This document shows positions 11,766 through 22,650 of a stretch of DNA of 64,000 nucleotides, in pieces. The stretch is from Vanrija pseudolonga. Taxonomy: Eukaryota; Basidiomycota; Tremellomycetes; Trichosporonales; Trichosporonaceae. The position numbers and the translations under genes were made by a program. The stretch's first letter is position 1. Every line of letters starts with the position of its first letter. Below the pieces are notes generated by a model that saw only the letters and a list, made by a program, of their open reading frames with translations, did no database searches and was not told the origin of the DNA. The stretch is from assembly GCF_020906515.1 (NCBI RefSeq), contig NC_085855.1:1550001-1614000 (forward strand). The letters are read 5' to 3'.

Positions 11766-12184
11766 GGTAACGCAGGTGAGTGAGCAGATGGAGATGGAGT
11801 AGGACTCGGCGCAGCGCTGATCCACCCACGCAGCTCGGCGATCGCCCGCAACTGCGGCGGAGACGGTGGATCCTGTCCGCGGCCAGTCGGACCGACAGAT
11901 CTAGGTTCACCCAGGTATCTATGCAGTCGCCGGCTGGCGTGCGGCGGCGCGTCGATGGGTGGACGCGTATCAATTGCCAGGGGGGGCATGCAGGTCGGGT
12001 GGCGCTGTGGCGGCGGATCCTGCAACTCGCCCTTACCCCCACCGAAACTATCCACCGAGGTCTGGGCGTGGCGAACCCAGCAGGTGTGTATCCTGCGTCT
12101 TCACTAGCAAGTCCGCGCACGACGTGTGCATAACTATAATAATCTGTATCCAATGTCCCAAACCTGCATTTGCTGCCCCGGCGC
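11766..12184. other. Convergent gap between regulator 2 and the CPL1-like gene
   Basis: Two 3' ends face each other here. No gene or clear repeat is seen; both transcripts presumably terminate in this interval. Confidence 0.5.
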
Positions 12185-13172
12185 CTACGCCTCCCAGCAG
12201 CGCCCGTCGATGAGTGTCCAGCCGGGGAGGCACGCAAACGCGACGCACTCGCCACTGATGCAACTGGTCGCGCCCTCCACAGCTCCGGGGGTGACGGTAC
12301 AGTCCTCGCCGACGGCGGTGGCATTTCCGCCGAGAGCACCGTACCTGCACCCACCACACGACTCGAGCTCCGACGTGGTATCGAGGCACTCGAACCCGCC
12401 CGAGCCTTCGTAGACGAGGCATGCCTCCTTCGTCCCGGGGCACAGCGCATTGCGTGACGAACCCCCGAGGCGGCGCTTGTCTGCGCGCCGGACGACCCAG
12501 GACGCGCTCGCGATCCGCTCAAGGTTATAGTTGTACGCCGTTGACGAGTCACACGGCACGACGTCGTAGCTCGTCGACGTGGAGCACTGGCACCACGGGC
12601 CCGTGTTGGGCCCGCCGGGCTTGCCGCCCGCATAAAAGACGGCAAAGACCCAGAACTGCACGTGGCTGTTGTCGTTGCAGTAGTTGAAGCACTGGAGCAC
12701 GTCGGACACGGGCGCGCCGAACGGGTCGTCGTAGTATGTCATGCCGTCGGCCGCGGCGCACCCCTGGAACGTGTACGACGTGAGGAGTTTTTCCACCTGC
12801 GCGTAGTGTTGTCAGCGGAAGCTCCTTCGTTTCTAACAGCACCCACGAGCATCCGGTTGACGCCGCACGCGCCGTCGGTGCTCGGCGCCGGGCGCAGGTC
12901 GGTGCCTGCTGGGCCAATGTCGTGGCAGAAACACACGGGCGACGCGGGGCGGAAGTAGCTGAACTTGGAGCCGGCGCACGCAGTCTTTCCAGTCAGCTAT
13001 GTAGCGGTCCAGAGACACGAGAACGTACAAGACACTGCTCGTGCGTGAGCACGCCGATACGCCGCACCGCGCCTGCCGGCGCCGAGTCGACACAGCCGGC
13101 ATAGACTGGCGCTGTAGCGGCCGAGACTGAGGCCGCGAGCACCGCTGCGAACGCGATGAACTTGACGAGCAT
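12185..13172 (-). CDS. Secreted cysteine-rich PriA/CPL1-like protein
   Basis: Three exons (13172-13029, 12996-12847, 12796-12185) encode about 301 residues. A signal peptide is plain (MLVKFIAFAAVLAASVSA). A first cysteine region starts YAGCVDSAPAG and includes PVCFCHD, somewhat like a WSC/carbohydrate-binding repeat. A C-terminal region has the PriA/CPL1 pattern: LCPGTKEACLVY, then FECLDTTSELESCGGC, then GEDCT and SGECVAFACLPGW. In Cryptococcus, Cpl1 is a secreted cysteine-rich protein tied to capsule and host signalling; the family is common in basidiomycete extracellular proteomes. The acceptor of intron 1 is uncertain: TAG at 12997-12999, or an in-frame AAG 12 bases further on. The function here is unknown beyond being extracellular. 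Confidence 0.75.
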
Positions 13173-13819
13173 TTTCGTGGTGGGGAAACACCGGCCTACA
13201 GTACCGACACTGGCGGCTTATGAAGCCGAGCTGCACCCCACCGCCGGCTGCAAACGCTCGCTCGCGCTGGATCTAGGCGGCGTTGTGTGGCGCGGTGTGC
13301 TTGGCGAACCGCAATTAAATGCACCGCGAGGGGTGTCTCGCATAAACAAACCGACCTGGCGCCACGCTCGGTCATCTCCTGGACTGTATACAGCGAGTCG
13401 GATCAAGACTGTTGCTGGCTTTGGTGGCCGAGTCTCGAAGACAACAGGGCGACAAGGCATTCGCCGAAGCCGAACGCGGCGGAGGCGGCGCCACAGGGCG
13501 GTTTTGGCCAACCGACAGCACGGTCAGGGGGCGGGGCCGCAGGTTTGCTGCATCGTGGTAGGCAGCGGACTGGCATGCTGGACGTCGGGTGTACAGCGAG
13601 GGGTACAGTTGCGGGCAAGACCCGCCCGGGGCGGCAAAGGTGCCGAGAGCGCTGATGGACGGCGATGTGGTGGTCTAGACTCTCGGTGCCCCGAGAACCC
13701 CCTACCGGACGTGGACATCGGTGGCACGTTTACGGAGCATGGCCTGCATGCAGTACTGAATCAAACATCTATACACAGGCGCTCAGCGGCGCTGTGTAAG
13801 CACCACTGCCAGGGTGTGC
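13173..13819. other. Gap upstream of the CPL1-like gene
   Basis: Holds the promoter of the minus-strand CPL1-like gene and the 3' end of the next minus-strand gene. No conserved gene or repeat is apparent. Confidence 0.5.
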
Positions 13820-15365
13820 CTACTCAAAGTCGACGACCCTGGTGATCGCCACCATGTCGTCCCGGCCCTCCAGATCAAACCAACTACAGCGGACACGATG
13901 GTTCCGACAGGACAAGCAGCGCATCCACTCGAGGTCCAGGTGACCGTCCGCGATAGGCACTTTGGCAACTACACAGTCGTCTCCCTGGTCGTTGCAATGC
14001 GTACACGGTACGCGCACGCGGTACATGAACCGCGGGACCTCGATACTGTTCGCTGTGGGACGCTTCCCGTGGAGCAGCGCGACAATGCTCGCCGTGATAA
14101 CCTCCACGCGGTCGAGAACCGCCACCGCCCGCGGGGGCACGAGGAGCTGTGCCATACCCGTCCCCAATTCAAAACTGTAGCCCATCTGCGAGGGGTCTGG
14201 CGCCACGACGTACCCCACCTCGTCGTGCTGCAGCGCCCTGTCGAACCGGTTGCCGAGGCACCGGAAGTCAAACACAAAGTCGTCGTCGTCTTCATCGTTG
14301 GTTGGGGCCGTTTGGGCGGGTGAACCCGGCTCGTCGTCGTCGCCGGGCTCCACTGGCTCGGACTTGACCTGGACGTCGTCGTTGGCCAGCTCGTCTTCTT
14401 CCGCCTCGAGGGGCACGTACACGACCTGCTCGTCGACGAGTTCGTCGTCCTCGTCGTCGCCCAATTGGTTCTCCTCCACCTCCTTCTTCTCCGGCTCTCC
14501 TCCTTCGTTGTCATCCGCCCCCACATCCGGCGGCGGTCCACCCGAGTCGTCACCCTGCCCCGAGGACCCCTCTGCAGCCGACCCATCGTCGCTGTCGGGC
14601 ACATTGCCGCTCGTCGAAGCATGGTGATCCTGCGAGGTGCCCGCTTCCTCCTCGTTGTCCTGGGCGTCCTGGCCCTCTTGAACGCCGTCGGCCTCCTCGC
14701 CGTCCGTGTCGTCTTCGTCTTCCACCTCAGGTCCGATCCACGCATCAGGACAGTCTGGCACAATCTTGTCGATCCAGTCCTTCCGAGTCGACTCGAACGC
14801 CTTGAGCTCAAGTCGAGCAACGCGTCGCTCCTTGGCACGCGACTTCTCGCTCTTCTTCAACAAGTCGTCCACGATCTTCTCGGCCACTTGGTCCTTGGCG
14901 CTCCTGGTGAATCTACACGTCGAGCGTTTTGATTTGGATGAGGTGTCGCAGCCAGTGCAATACTGATGCCCCTCGACGACGCAAGGAAGTGCCTCATCGC
15001 GGCAAGAGACGCACTTGGCCGTCTCGGGAACGACCATGACATTCTCCTTCATAAGGGAGAGGAGCTGCGATTGGGTTTAGTGAAGCGCCATGGGACTGAC
15101 TTACCAGTCGCGCCACGAGCAGCTGATTTTTGAGCTTGAACTGCGATACGAAGAAATCGCCTCCAACTCGCTGCAGCCCAACCTCGTCAACATAGGCATG
15201 AAGCTTGGGCCGAGCTGGAGTAAGTGCCGACGGAGCAGAGCTGGCTCCGGCTGCTTGAGAGGCGTCGTGTGCGTTAGTGGTTGGGACCGATGGCGCCGGC
15301 TGTGCAGGCGGCGCAGGTTGCGCTGATCGGGCCTTCTTCCCCTTGGCCTTCTTCGCGCCCGCCAT
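13820..15365 (-). CDS. Cysteine-module protein A (both modules, acidic linker)
   Basis: Unrecognised family; two exons (15365-15104, 15063-13820) give 501 residues. A Lys/Ala/Pro-rich N-terminus (MAGAKKAKGKKARSAQ) is followed by a helix ending LLVARL, where a phase-0 intron sits. The N-module follows: CVSC, then LPCVV, then CTGC and a final Cys (C-x2-C-x6-C-x7-C-x2-C-x10-C). The centre is very acidic, with runs of Asp/Glu and Ser. Then comes the signature VPRFMYRVRVPC and the C-module (C-x2-C-x6-C-x18-C-x2-C-x6-C-SW). No signal peptide or membrane segment. The modules match Zn2Cys6 spacing but between Cys2 and Cys3 carry RDEALP and NDQGDD rather than basic residues, so DNA binding of the usual kind is unlikely. 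Zinc binding is inferred. Confidence 0.75.
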
Positions 15366-16426
15366 TGTGGTGGCTGGACTAGGTGGAGCTGGGCGAGTTG
15401 TGTGAGGTATGAAACAGGTGTAGGTAGGCGAATCCAGACGCTTTATGTATCCCCACGACGAGGGGGCGAGGCCCTCCGGGGGCGAAGTGACAAGGGCCGG
15501 CGTGGTGCGGACCCCGACGTTAGAAATGTGTTTCAATGATCCGGGGGCAATGGACAGGAGGAGGCGGGGGACCGGCGACGATCAGACTGGTTGGTGCCTA
15601 CCGACGGTCGCGTGTGGTGCGCAGCAACTCATGGCTTCATGGTAGCTCAAACGTGTTTGGTGCACTCACCCCCAGGCCGGGGCAAGGACAATACAGCCGT
15701 GCCGGGGATCTGTGTGGCGATCAGAAGGTACAAAGCGAATGACTCCGGTGCCACGCCATCCAGGGAGGGGCGGTGGATCCTCAGAGTTGATGTGTGCATT
15801 GTTGGCATGGCTTGTGCGCCGTGCGTGGCGTGTGCCGGCCACCCAGCGCCGTGTGTACATTCTACACGCGGCGGTGTCACGAAGCTCGCAAACCCGTGGC
15901 GGATGATCCTCGGCGATGTGCCGTGCCGCCGGTGGTTGAGCGTGGAGTGAGAGATGTAGAGGGGGAAGAAAGTCGAGCGACGTGCGAGGTATGCCTTCTT
16001 ATAAGTAGGTCGCGACAGCAGCATCGCGCGGCTCGATGCTTCGCCGGCCTTGCGCCAGTGCCCCCCGCTGCCCCCCGCTGAACTCTTGGCGTTCCATCCA
16101 GCGAGAGACCCCTCCCAAAGCGTTTGACCCATGCCCGAACAGTGAAAGTTGTGGTGGTGGTGACTGCCACTCAGGTCTGGATGGCCATCCCGCGCCATTG
16201 GATGGGGTGGAGACACCCAAAGGTTTGGCACATTCCCCTGCCAAGAGACGTTCCCACACACCCGAGGTTGGGAACTGTAGCCAAGTCGACGCGACCGCCA
16301 ACCGACAACGGCGCTAGTCTTATTCCTGTAGGTATGCATATGTAGAGTCCTTCTTGTTACATCATTTCTCATGTTCAGTTCAGGAGAAAGGCTATCTCCC
16401 CGGCCCGTCGGTCCCGTCCGCCGCGA
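15366..16426. other. Gap between Cys-module gene A and the carboxylesterase
   Basis: No gene supported. It contains the promoter of gene A (a TTTATGTAT stretch lies near 15442) and the 3' flank of the esterase. Confidence 0.5.
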
Positions 16427-18238
16427 TTAGATGCGGAAGACTTGGCGGTTCTTCTCGAGTGAGTCGGCCGACGCCTGGCGGAAGTCGTCCTTGATGGTGC
16501 CGAAGAATCCGGCGAAGAACTGGATGAGGACCGGGTTGGCTGGGTTCCAGCGAGGCCAGACTTCGCGGACCTTGGAGTTGCCGTTGGTGCCGCCCGAGGC
16601 GTTGTTGGGGTCGAGGTTGTACACAAAGTTTGCAAAGTAGTTGCGGATGTTCTTAGAGGCGTAGTTGGGGAGGATGCCAAACCAGACCTGGACAATGTCC
16701 GAGGCGTGGAACGTGCCGACGACGGGGATGCCAAAGTCGTAGGACGCAAGGTACGACCAGCTTGGGGTGTTGGGCTTGACCGCGCTGGCGGTCTTGAGGT
16801 GGACGCGGCGGGTGATGGTGAAGACCATGTCGCCGAGGATGGCAGCGATACGCTTGTAGCCGAAGTAGACCTCGTTGAAGATCCAGGTCCTGAAGGGTGA
16901 GCCGGCCGTGAGGTCGTTGGGGTACGTGTTGACGTGGCCGCGGATCTGGTCAGGGGTGGCCTGGTCGAAGTAGAGGCTGCTCAGGTAGCCGACGATGCCC
17001 TCGGTCGAGCCAGAGATGGAAGCCTGCTGAAGGGAGAAGATGGTGCCCTCGTCCTCCTGGTCGCCGATGATGAAGGGGATATCGGCATACTTGCCGGCAT
17101 AGAGGAGGTCGTCGGTGGATGCCGTGAGCCACTTGCCATCGGGGCGGGGCAGGTAGGCCAGGGCAACCGAGTTGAAGCCGAGCGACGTGGGGAGCGAGTT
17201 GAAAGTGTCGTAGAGCTTCTGGTAGGGAAGCGCGCGGAGGCAGGCGAACGTGTCAGGGGTGCCGGCGCATCCGCCGCGCGAAACGACCGTGTCGTAGACG
17301 TCCTGAGCCTTCTTCGAGGTCGAGCTCTGGGCGGGGACGATGGAGCCCGAGCTCATGATGCCGCCGCGGAAGAGAGCCTTGCCCTTGTAGATGTTGTTGC
17401 CGTCCAGCAGGGAGGCCTGGTGCCAGACCGAGATGGAACCAGCCGACTCGCCCCAGAGGGTGACCTTGTCCGGGTCGCCGCCAAACGCACCAATGTTGTC
17501 GGCGACCCACTCGAGAGCGGCGCGCTGGTCCTGCAGACCGAGGTTGGTAGCACCGGCAGCAGTGGCCTCCTTGCCGTGAAGGAAGCCCCATCCACCAACA
17601 CGGTAGTTGATGACGACGAGGATGTAGGGCTTTCCGTTTGTTGTCGCCTCGCTGACCAGGGATCCGCCGTCGTACATTGAGTTCCAGCCAAAGGTGAACG
17701 AGCCGCCGTAGATCCAGAAGAGGACCGGCAGCTTCGAATTGGGGTTGGTGCCCTTGGGACGGTAGATGGCGAGGTTGAGGCAGTCCTCCTTCTGGTTGAG
17801 GGCAACCTTGAGGAAGGGGGTGTTGGTGAGAGCGTTGACGATCATGCCGAAGAAGTCACCTCCGGGCTTGGTGGTGCCGATGAACTGGGGGCATGACGCC
17901 GCGTAGACGGTGGCGTCAAAGTTGTTGAACGGCGTCGTGTACTTGACTGGTGGGGCGAGACGGGGGGCCTGCGCGAATGGGATGCCGGTGAACGCTTCGA
18001 TGTCGGGGCGGGAGGCGCCGTTGAACGTGCCGGCCGGCGCGGCGACAGTCACGCCCGGGAAGATGCCGCGCGCAGCCATCTCCTGGTACTGGACGTGCGG
18101 GAGCTCGTTGAACCGCTTGGTGATGTTGGCGACGTGCGCCTCGAGCTCAGCCAGGTCGGGCTCGGGGCCGGGGTTGGGGGTGGGGGCGGCGAGCGCCGAG
18201 GCCGCAAGGCCTAGGAGGAGGGAGGCGATGTACACCAT
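16427..18238 (-). CDS. Secreted type-B carboxylesterase/lipase
   Basis: Single-exon gene of 603 residues in the alpha/beta-hydrolase carboxylesterase B family, like Geotrichum/Candida rugosa lipases. It hydrolyses ester bonds of lipids or other carboxylic esters outside the cell. An N-terminal signal peptide is clear (MVYIASLLLGLAASALAAP). The nucleophile is Ser265 in the elbow GESAGS, the acid is Glu397 in EDEGT and the histidine is His511 in GTFHASDIV, all in the expected order. The oxyanion motif IYGGSF lies near residue 176. Cys116 in AASCPQF and Cys153 in EDCLNL are placed like the conserved first disulphide of the family. It is the only long intronless enzyme gene here, and sits between the two arms of the mirrored cluster. 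Confidence 0.92.
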   Translation of the reverse strand: MVYIASLLLGLAASALAAPTPNPGPEPDLAELEAHVANITKRFNELPHVQYQEMAARGIFPGVTVAAPAGTFNGASRPDIEAFTGIPFAQAPRLAPPVKYTTPFNNFDATVYAASCPQFIGTTKPGGDFFGMIVNALTNTPFLKVALNQKEDCLNLAIYRPKGTNPNSKLPVLFWIYGGSFTFGWNSMYDGGSLVSEATTNGKPYILVVINYRVGGWGFLHGKEATAAGATNLGLQDQRAALEWVADNIGAFGGDPDKVTLWGESAGSISVWHQASLLDGNNIYKGKALFRGGIMSSGSIVPAQSSTSKKAQDVYDTVVSRGGCAGTPDTFACLRALPYQKLYDTFNSLPTSLGFNSVALAYLPRPDGKWLTASTDDLLYAGKYADIPFIIGDQEDEGTIFSLQQASISGSTEGIVGYLSSLYFDQATPDQIRGHVNTYPNDLTAGSPFRTWIFNEVYFGYKRIAAILGDMVFTITRRVHLKTASAVKPNTPSWSYLASYDFGIPVVGTFHASDIVQVWFGILPNYASKNIRNYFANFVYNLDPNNASGGTNGNSKVREVWPRWNPANPVLIQFFAGFFGTIKDDFRQASADSLEKNRQVFRI

Positions 18239-19979
18239 TTTGTTGTTGGTGTCGGCGGGGTGTCGAATGGCGGCGGGCGGGGGGTCGTCACTGATGAGCG
18301 CTCGGCGACTCTGACCTTAAGTGTCTGTTTAAGAACATGACAAAAAGCACCTCATGTCCAGAGATCGGAACCAGTCCCAGTGACCCTCGCCCAAGCCGTC
18401 ACCAAGCCCGAGTTGTTGGACATGTCAGAGGCAAGCAAGGTAAGCAAGTGCGGGGTGTGTGTGCCTGTCCCCCGAAGGCAAGGCACGACGCGTGTTTGCA
18501 TCATAAGTTTTGGATCACGCGCTGGCGCGCCTCTCTAGGCTGTTACACTGGACCGTAGTCTGTTTTCCCTGGGCCCCCTTGGCTCCCCTTGGGGCCTACC
18601 TTAACCGCTTTGAACGGGTTAGTGCTTGCCCTTTTTGCCTCCCAGAATCAGTAATTTAGGTTAGGAGCATTGTCAGGGCTTACGGAATGAGTGAGCAAAG
18701 CAGACGAGGTAGACGAGGTAGTAGGAGGTGGCCAGCCTCGTCTCGTCTAGCTAGTGCCGCGCCGGCGGGTCTTGTTGTTCGGTTCGCTCAGGAGATGATC
18801 TCGAGCCCTCGGTTGAAGTCTAAGTGTCGTCTGTCTGCTGACTGATTCCAACCATCCTTGATGGAGCATCAACGGTGTGCGCCCATGCCCGGATAGCGAG
18901 CAGAGCAACACGTGCATGCTTGTAGCTAACGGAGCAGCGGCGCTGGCGTGGTTGCGGATCGTGACGCCGCCGGCATCTAGAAGAGCTTTGCCTCGGCGTG
19001 GTCGATCATACAACATGTGCTGCGCTCGTTGCCAAGCCCGCGGCGCGGCGGTGACACCGACGCACCTGCAGGTTTCTTCTGTCTGGGGTCTCTGTCTCTG
19101 AACTGGGTGGGCCCCATGTCGCAGGTGACATTGACGCATCGACAAGGTTATGCATCGACATTGACGCCGTGCCCATCCCGCAGCCCGCTGCAGGGTCTAC
19201 AGTTTCAACGTAAGACATCCAGCACCCATCCGACAGACCTGGGCACGCGGCGGCAGTCGTCACATCACATGATTGTTCCGGTGCAGGGAGAGTGGGTCGG
19301 TGCAGTGGGGCCTCTTTTGCCAGAAGACTAGCGCACTCTTTGTTGTTGCTCGGTCGGCCAGTAGCCACACGACCGTCACTGCTGCTGCACATGCTGCCAG
19401 CTCACCGACCGACGCAGCGTCCGAGATCTATGTACCTGCATATACTGAGACAACGCCTACATAGCTGCTCCGACATTTCTCGGTTCGGCGACTCGGCACG
19501 GCTGGGCTGGCAACAGACAGACGTCATCGGCCAAATCAGCCATGGTCGTCAACGACCTTGACGACTCGACTCCAGACCGCGGAAGGCGCCTCCCGGGAAC
19601 CCGGGAACTCGACAGAGCAAGCCCAGAAGTGCTCTTGGCCCCCCGCTCTCGTTATTCCGCGCTTTCTTCACAGAGGTACATGCGGGAGGATCTGGCGGCG
19701 AGGAGGACCATGTGGCCGCGGCCAATCCGCCACCAAGCCATCATTCATCGGAACCTCCCTTCACCACTCACTCCGCCGGCACTGCGTTAATCGGGCAGCA
19801 TGCTCAGCTCTTCGAGGTCAAACCACCCGTGCTAACCACTGATTCCGGGATCGTGGCCCCAACGGAGCTCCATCATCACATGCACATAGAGCCGGAGCGA
19901 TTCCGGAACAACGCAGCGGCATGGTGCCCGAGTTGCTAAGTCCACTTACTGGCCATACAACAAACATGCGTACAGAATG
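18239..19979. other. 1.7-kb gap upstream of the esterase
   Basis: No gene with family resemblance or consistent codon use is seen. A GACGAGGTA repeat lies near 18700-18720 and a GCTAACGGAG site (18925-18934) half-resembles the cluster 10-mer. It includes the esterase promoter and the 3' flank of regulator 3. Confidence 0.45.
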
Positions 19980-21964
19980 CTACAACCACAAGTTCCTCCC
20001 CAAGGCGTTCATCGCCTCCCGCCACGGCGCTATCCCATCCTTGTAGCTCCTCGTCGGGCTCTTGTCCACGATCTCCCAGCAGAGGGCGAGCATCTCGTCC
20101 GTCCCGCGATAGTTTGGCCCAAAGGACATGCACAGCATCACCTTGATTAGCTCGCGGATGCGATCCCGGGTCGCGAGGTCGAGGCAGTAGACTGCCATGA
20201 TCTGGGGCGTCAGCTGTCTGGTAGTGGGGTGGGCAGCTCACTGTCAATGCGATCTGGAAGCCAGGTGTCGACGATGGGTCGCAGTCTGCCACGAGCTCGA
20301 TTGCCTTCTCTCGGCACACTACCAGGCGTACGTCACGGAGATCGACGTTGAGTCCCTCGCATAACAGCATTGTGCGGATGCCCTGTCGCAGAACCTGAAG
20401 AGTCAGCAAGCGGTTCCACTTTCAACAAAGGCAGCGGCGTTCTTCTGAAGCCTTGAACCCAAAGCAGCGGCGTGAACACAGCACTCAGACTCCCGATGAT
20501 CTAAAAGCAGACCTACCTCACTGCCGCGCTGCACGCGACCCGAGCGCCCAAAGTCGACGCTCCCCTCATCCCAGTCCCGCGCATCGCCAAGGGAGTTGAA
20601 CAGCTGCTCGATCTCAGCGCGGAGGATGTGTCCAGCAGGCGCCTTGTCCTCCCCTCGCACGAGGAGGATCTTGCGCCGAGCAATGAGCGTCGCAGCCTGT
20701 GCCCCGATAGTGATGATGCTGTGCGAGGCTCCGATGAACCTCTCGGCCCATTCGGACCCTGCCTCGCGGAACGTGAGCACCGGTCCCGGCACATCGGACG
20801 AGTCGCGGGGTAATGGCGTGCACGAGAACTTGGCGATAGAATAGAATGTGAGCAGGTTGTGAAGTGTAGGGTAGATGGACGACGTCCGTTCTGGCGGTAG
20901 CTCGAACGTGTTTTCCGAGTCGAGCTCGAGCCGGCCCGAGGAGAGCATGTCTGCCATGCAGCGCACAAAGAATCCAATACTGCGTGTCAGCACTGCACAC
21001 GCCAACAAACTCACAGATACTCCTCCGTCTTCCACTCGTCCGCCTCGCAATTGATCTTGGCCTTGAGCAGCGAGTAGCTCGCTAGCTGGCGGTACTTCCC
21101 CGCCTCGGAGCGCCAGTACCACGACTTGGGCTCGTCCATCTCCACGTTGCCGCGGTGGACATACGCGAGGTGGAGGAGCGAGTTGCGCAGCCAGTCGCGG
21201 ATGCCAAGGTCGACCGACCTGGCCGTTGCGCCCGGCACCTCGATGAAGATTCCAAACAATCGCGGGAAGAGCTGCTTGAAGATCCAGTTGTGCTGGTACG
21301 TCGAGACCGCAACAATTTCGTTACACCCCTGTGTCTCGAAGTAGGACATGACCTGCCGGTCTAGCGGGGATGTGTGCAGGGCCGCAAGGGTGAACGTGCT
21401 GAGCGGCTTCGCGGGCGAGGGCGTAAGCACGCTGCGCCAGAGGTCTGTCGAGAGCCAGGGTGAGCGGACCGCGGTCGCGATGTCGCGCGGCGAGCTGGTG
21501 CCGCTGCTGAGGGTGAGGGCTTGGGACCTGACGGCGTCGGGGAGGGGGAGCTCGATGATGCCCTCGGAGACAGAGGAAGTCGGCGTTGGCAAACTTGCAG
21601 CCGCTGATGTCTTTCGTTTCCTCGCGTTCGCGTCGGTAATAGTCGCCAGAGCAGACCCCACCGCGGGCGTCGCGATCCCCTGTGACTCGTCGTCGGCGCC
21701 GACCCACTCATCCACCCCCTCGGCCTCCTCCCACGTCTCGAGCGCGAGCTCGCCCTTGCGCACGCGACCGTTGGTGGGGTAGAAGCACGGCTGATCAAGC
21801 TGCCAGCAGCGCTTGCACGTCGCCCGCCGACCAGAGGGCAGCAGGACGCCCTCCGCGCAGCGAACGTGCTGGCGCCGACACTCGCGGCATCCTGTCGCCT
21901 TGCGCGTGTGCTTGCGGCGTTTGCGGGTGGGCGCTGGCGTGGGCTCGGAGACGACAGTCGACAT
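19980..21964 (-). CDS. Zn2Cys6 transcription factor, regulator 3
   Basis: Third member of the local regulator family. Four exons (21964-21015, 20979-20517, 20394-20242, 20201-19980) give 595 residues. The zinc cluster is Cys26, 29, 36, 50, 53, 60 (x13 middle loop) with basic RKRRKHTRKATGC in front. It carries SYFETQGCNEI, EEYL, GFFVRCMADML, RVQRGSE, ELVADC, MSFGPNYRGTDEMLALCWE and the invariant end GIAPWREAMNALGRNLWL. Exons 2 and 3 are exactly the same length (463 and 153 bp) as in regulator 4, which supports recent tandem duplication. The second intron is enlarged to 122 bp, against about 35-50 bp in the paralogues. Confidence 0.88.
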
Positions 21965-22650
21965 GGGGTGGAGCGGGGTGGTTAAGGCATTGAGTGTTGA
22001 TGACGGGCGTGTTTGTGATGAGGAGAGAGAAGAGATCGAGCTGGTGCTATCTTGAGCTCTGTCAGACGACGATGCGGGGGAGTCTTTGGGGTCGTCGTCG
22101 GCGTCTCCTTATCCCGAGGCTGCGAACAAATGGGATGAATGGGGCTGGCTGACTGACTGCGGTGCGGTGGCGCACGAGTCAGGATCTCTCGAGGAGTCAC
22201 CTCCTGCTCAGTTGTCTGGAGTACCACAATGTTGGATCTGGGCGAGGCTCGATTCGATTCCCAGGCAAGTTCCCGCTGTCAGCCGAACGAGCAGACGACT
22301 CCCCTGAGGTGGGCTTGGCTTTTGGTGGGTAGGGTAGGCGGGCGGCTAAGCAACCTGGTGAGCGGCTGTTATCCGGGCTACAAGCGCGGTTACAGTTAGC
22401 TTGCTCCTCTCCTATTCGCACGATAACGACGTCGACGTCGAGCGTGTGGATATCGCTGCTGCATCATGTGGGCAGGTCAGTCATCCGATGGCCAGACAGT
22501 CAGCAGTGAGTCAGTGGGCAAAGAAAGGATGGACGTTGCGTGTATGATCTGCGGTGACAGACCAGGCTTCATCGCTTTGTGCTAACCGCCGGCCCACTCT
22601 GCACCAAGTCACAAGTATATATACAACCAGCATTACAACTCTACAACTGA
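21965..22650. other. Gap between regulators 3 and 4
   Basis: Promoter of regulator 3 and 3' flank of regulator 4. No gene seen. CGG/CCG triplets occur (for example 22345-22377) and could be zinc-cluster half-sites, but in GC-rich DNA this is weak evidence. Confidence 0.45.

Noticed and set aside
19017-19331. Short frames in the gap upstream of the esterase
   Set aside because: Not conserved with anything in the window and not supported by codon use.
22238-22270. Possible tRNA B-box-like GATTCGATTCCC
   Set aside because: No matching acceptor stem, anticodon arm or A-box could be found around it.
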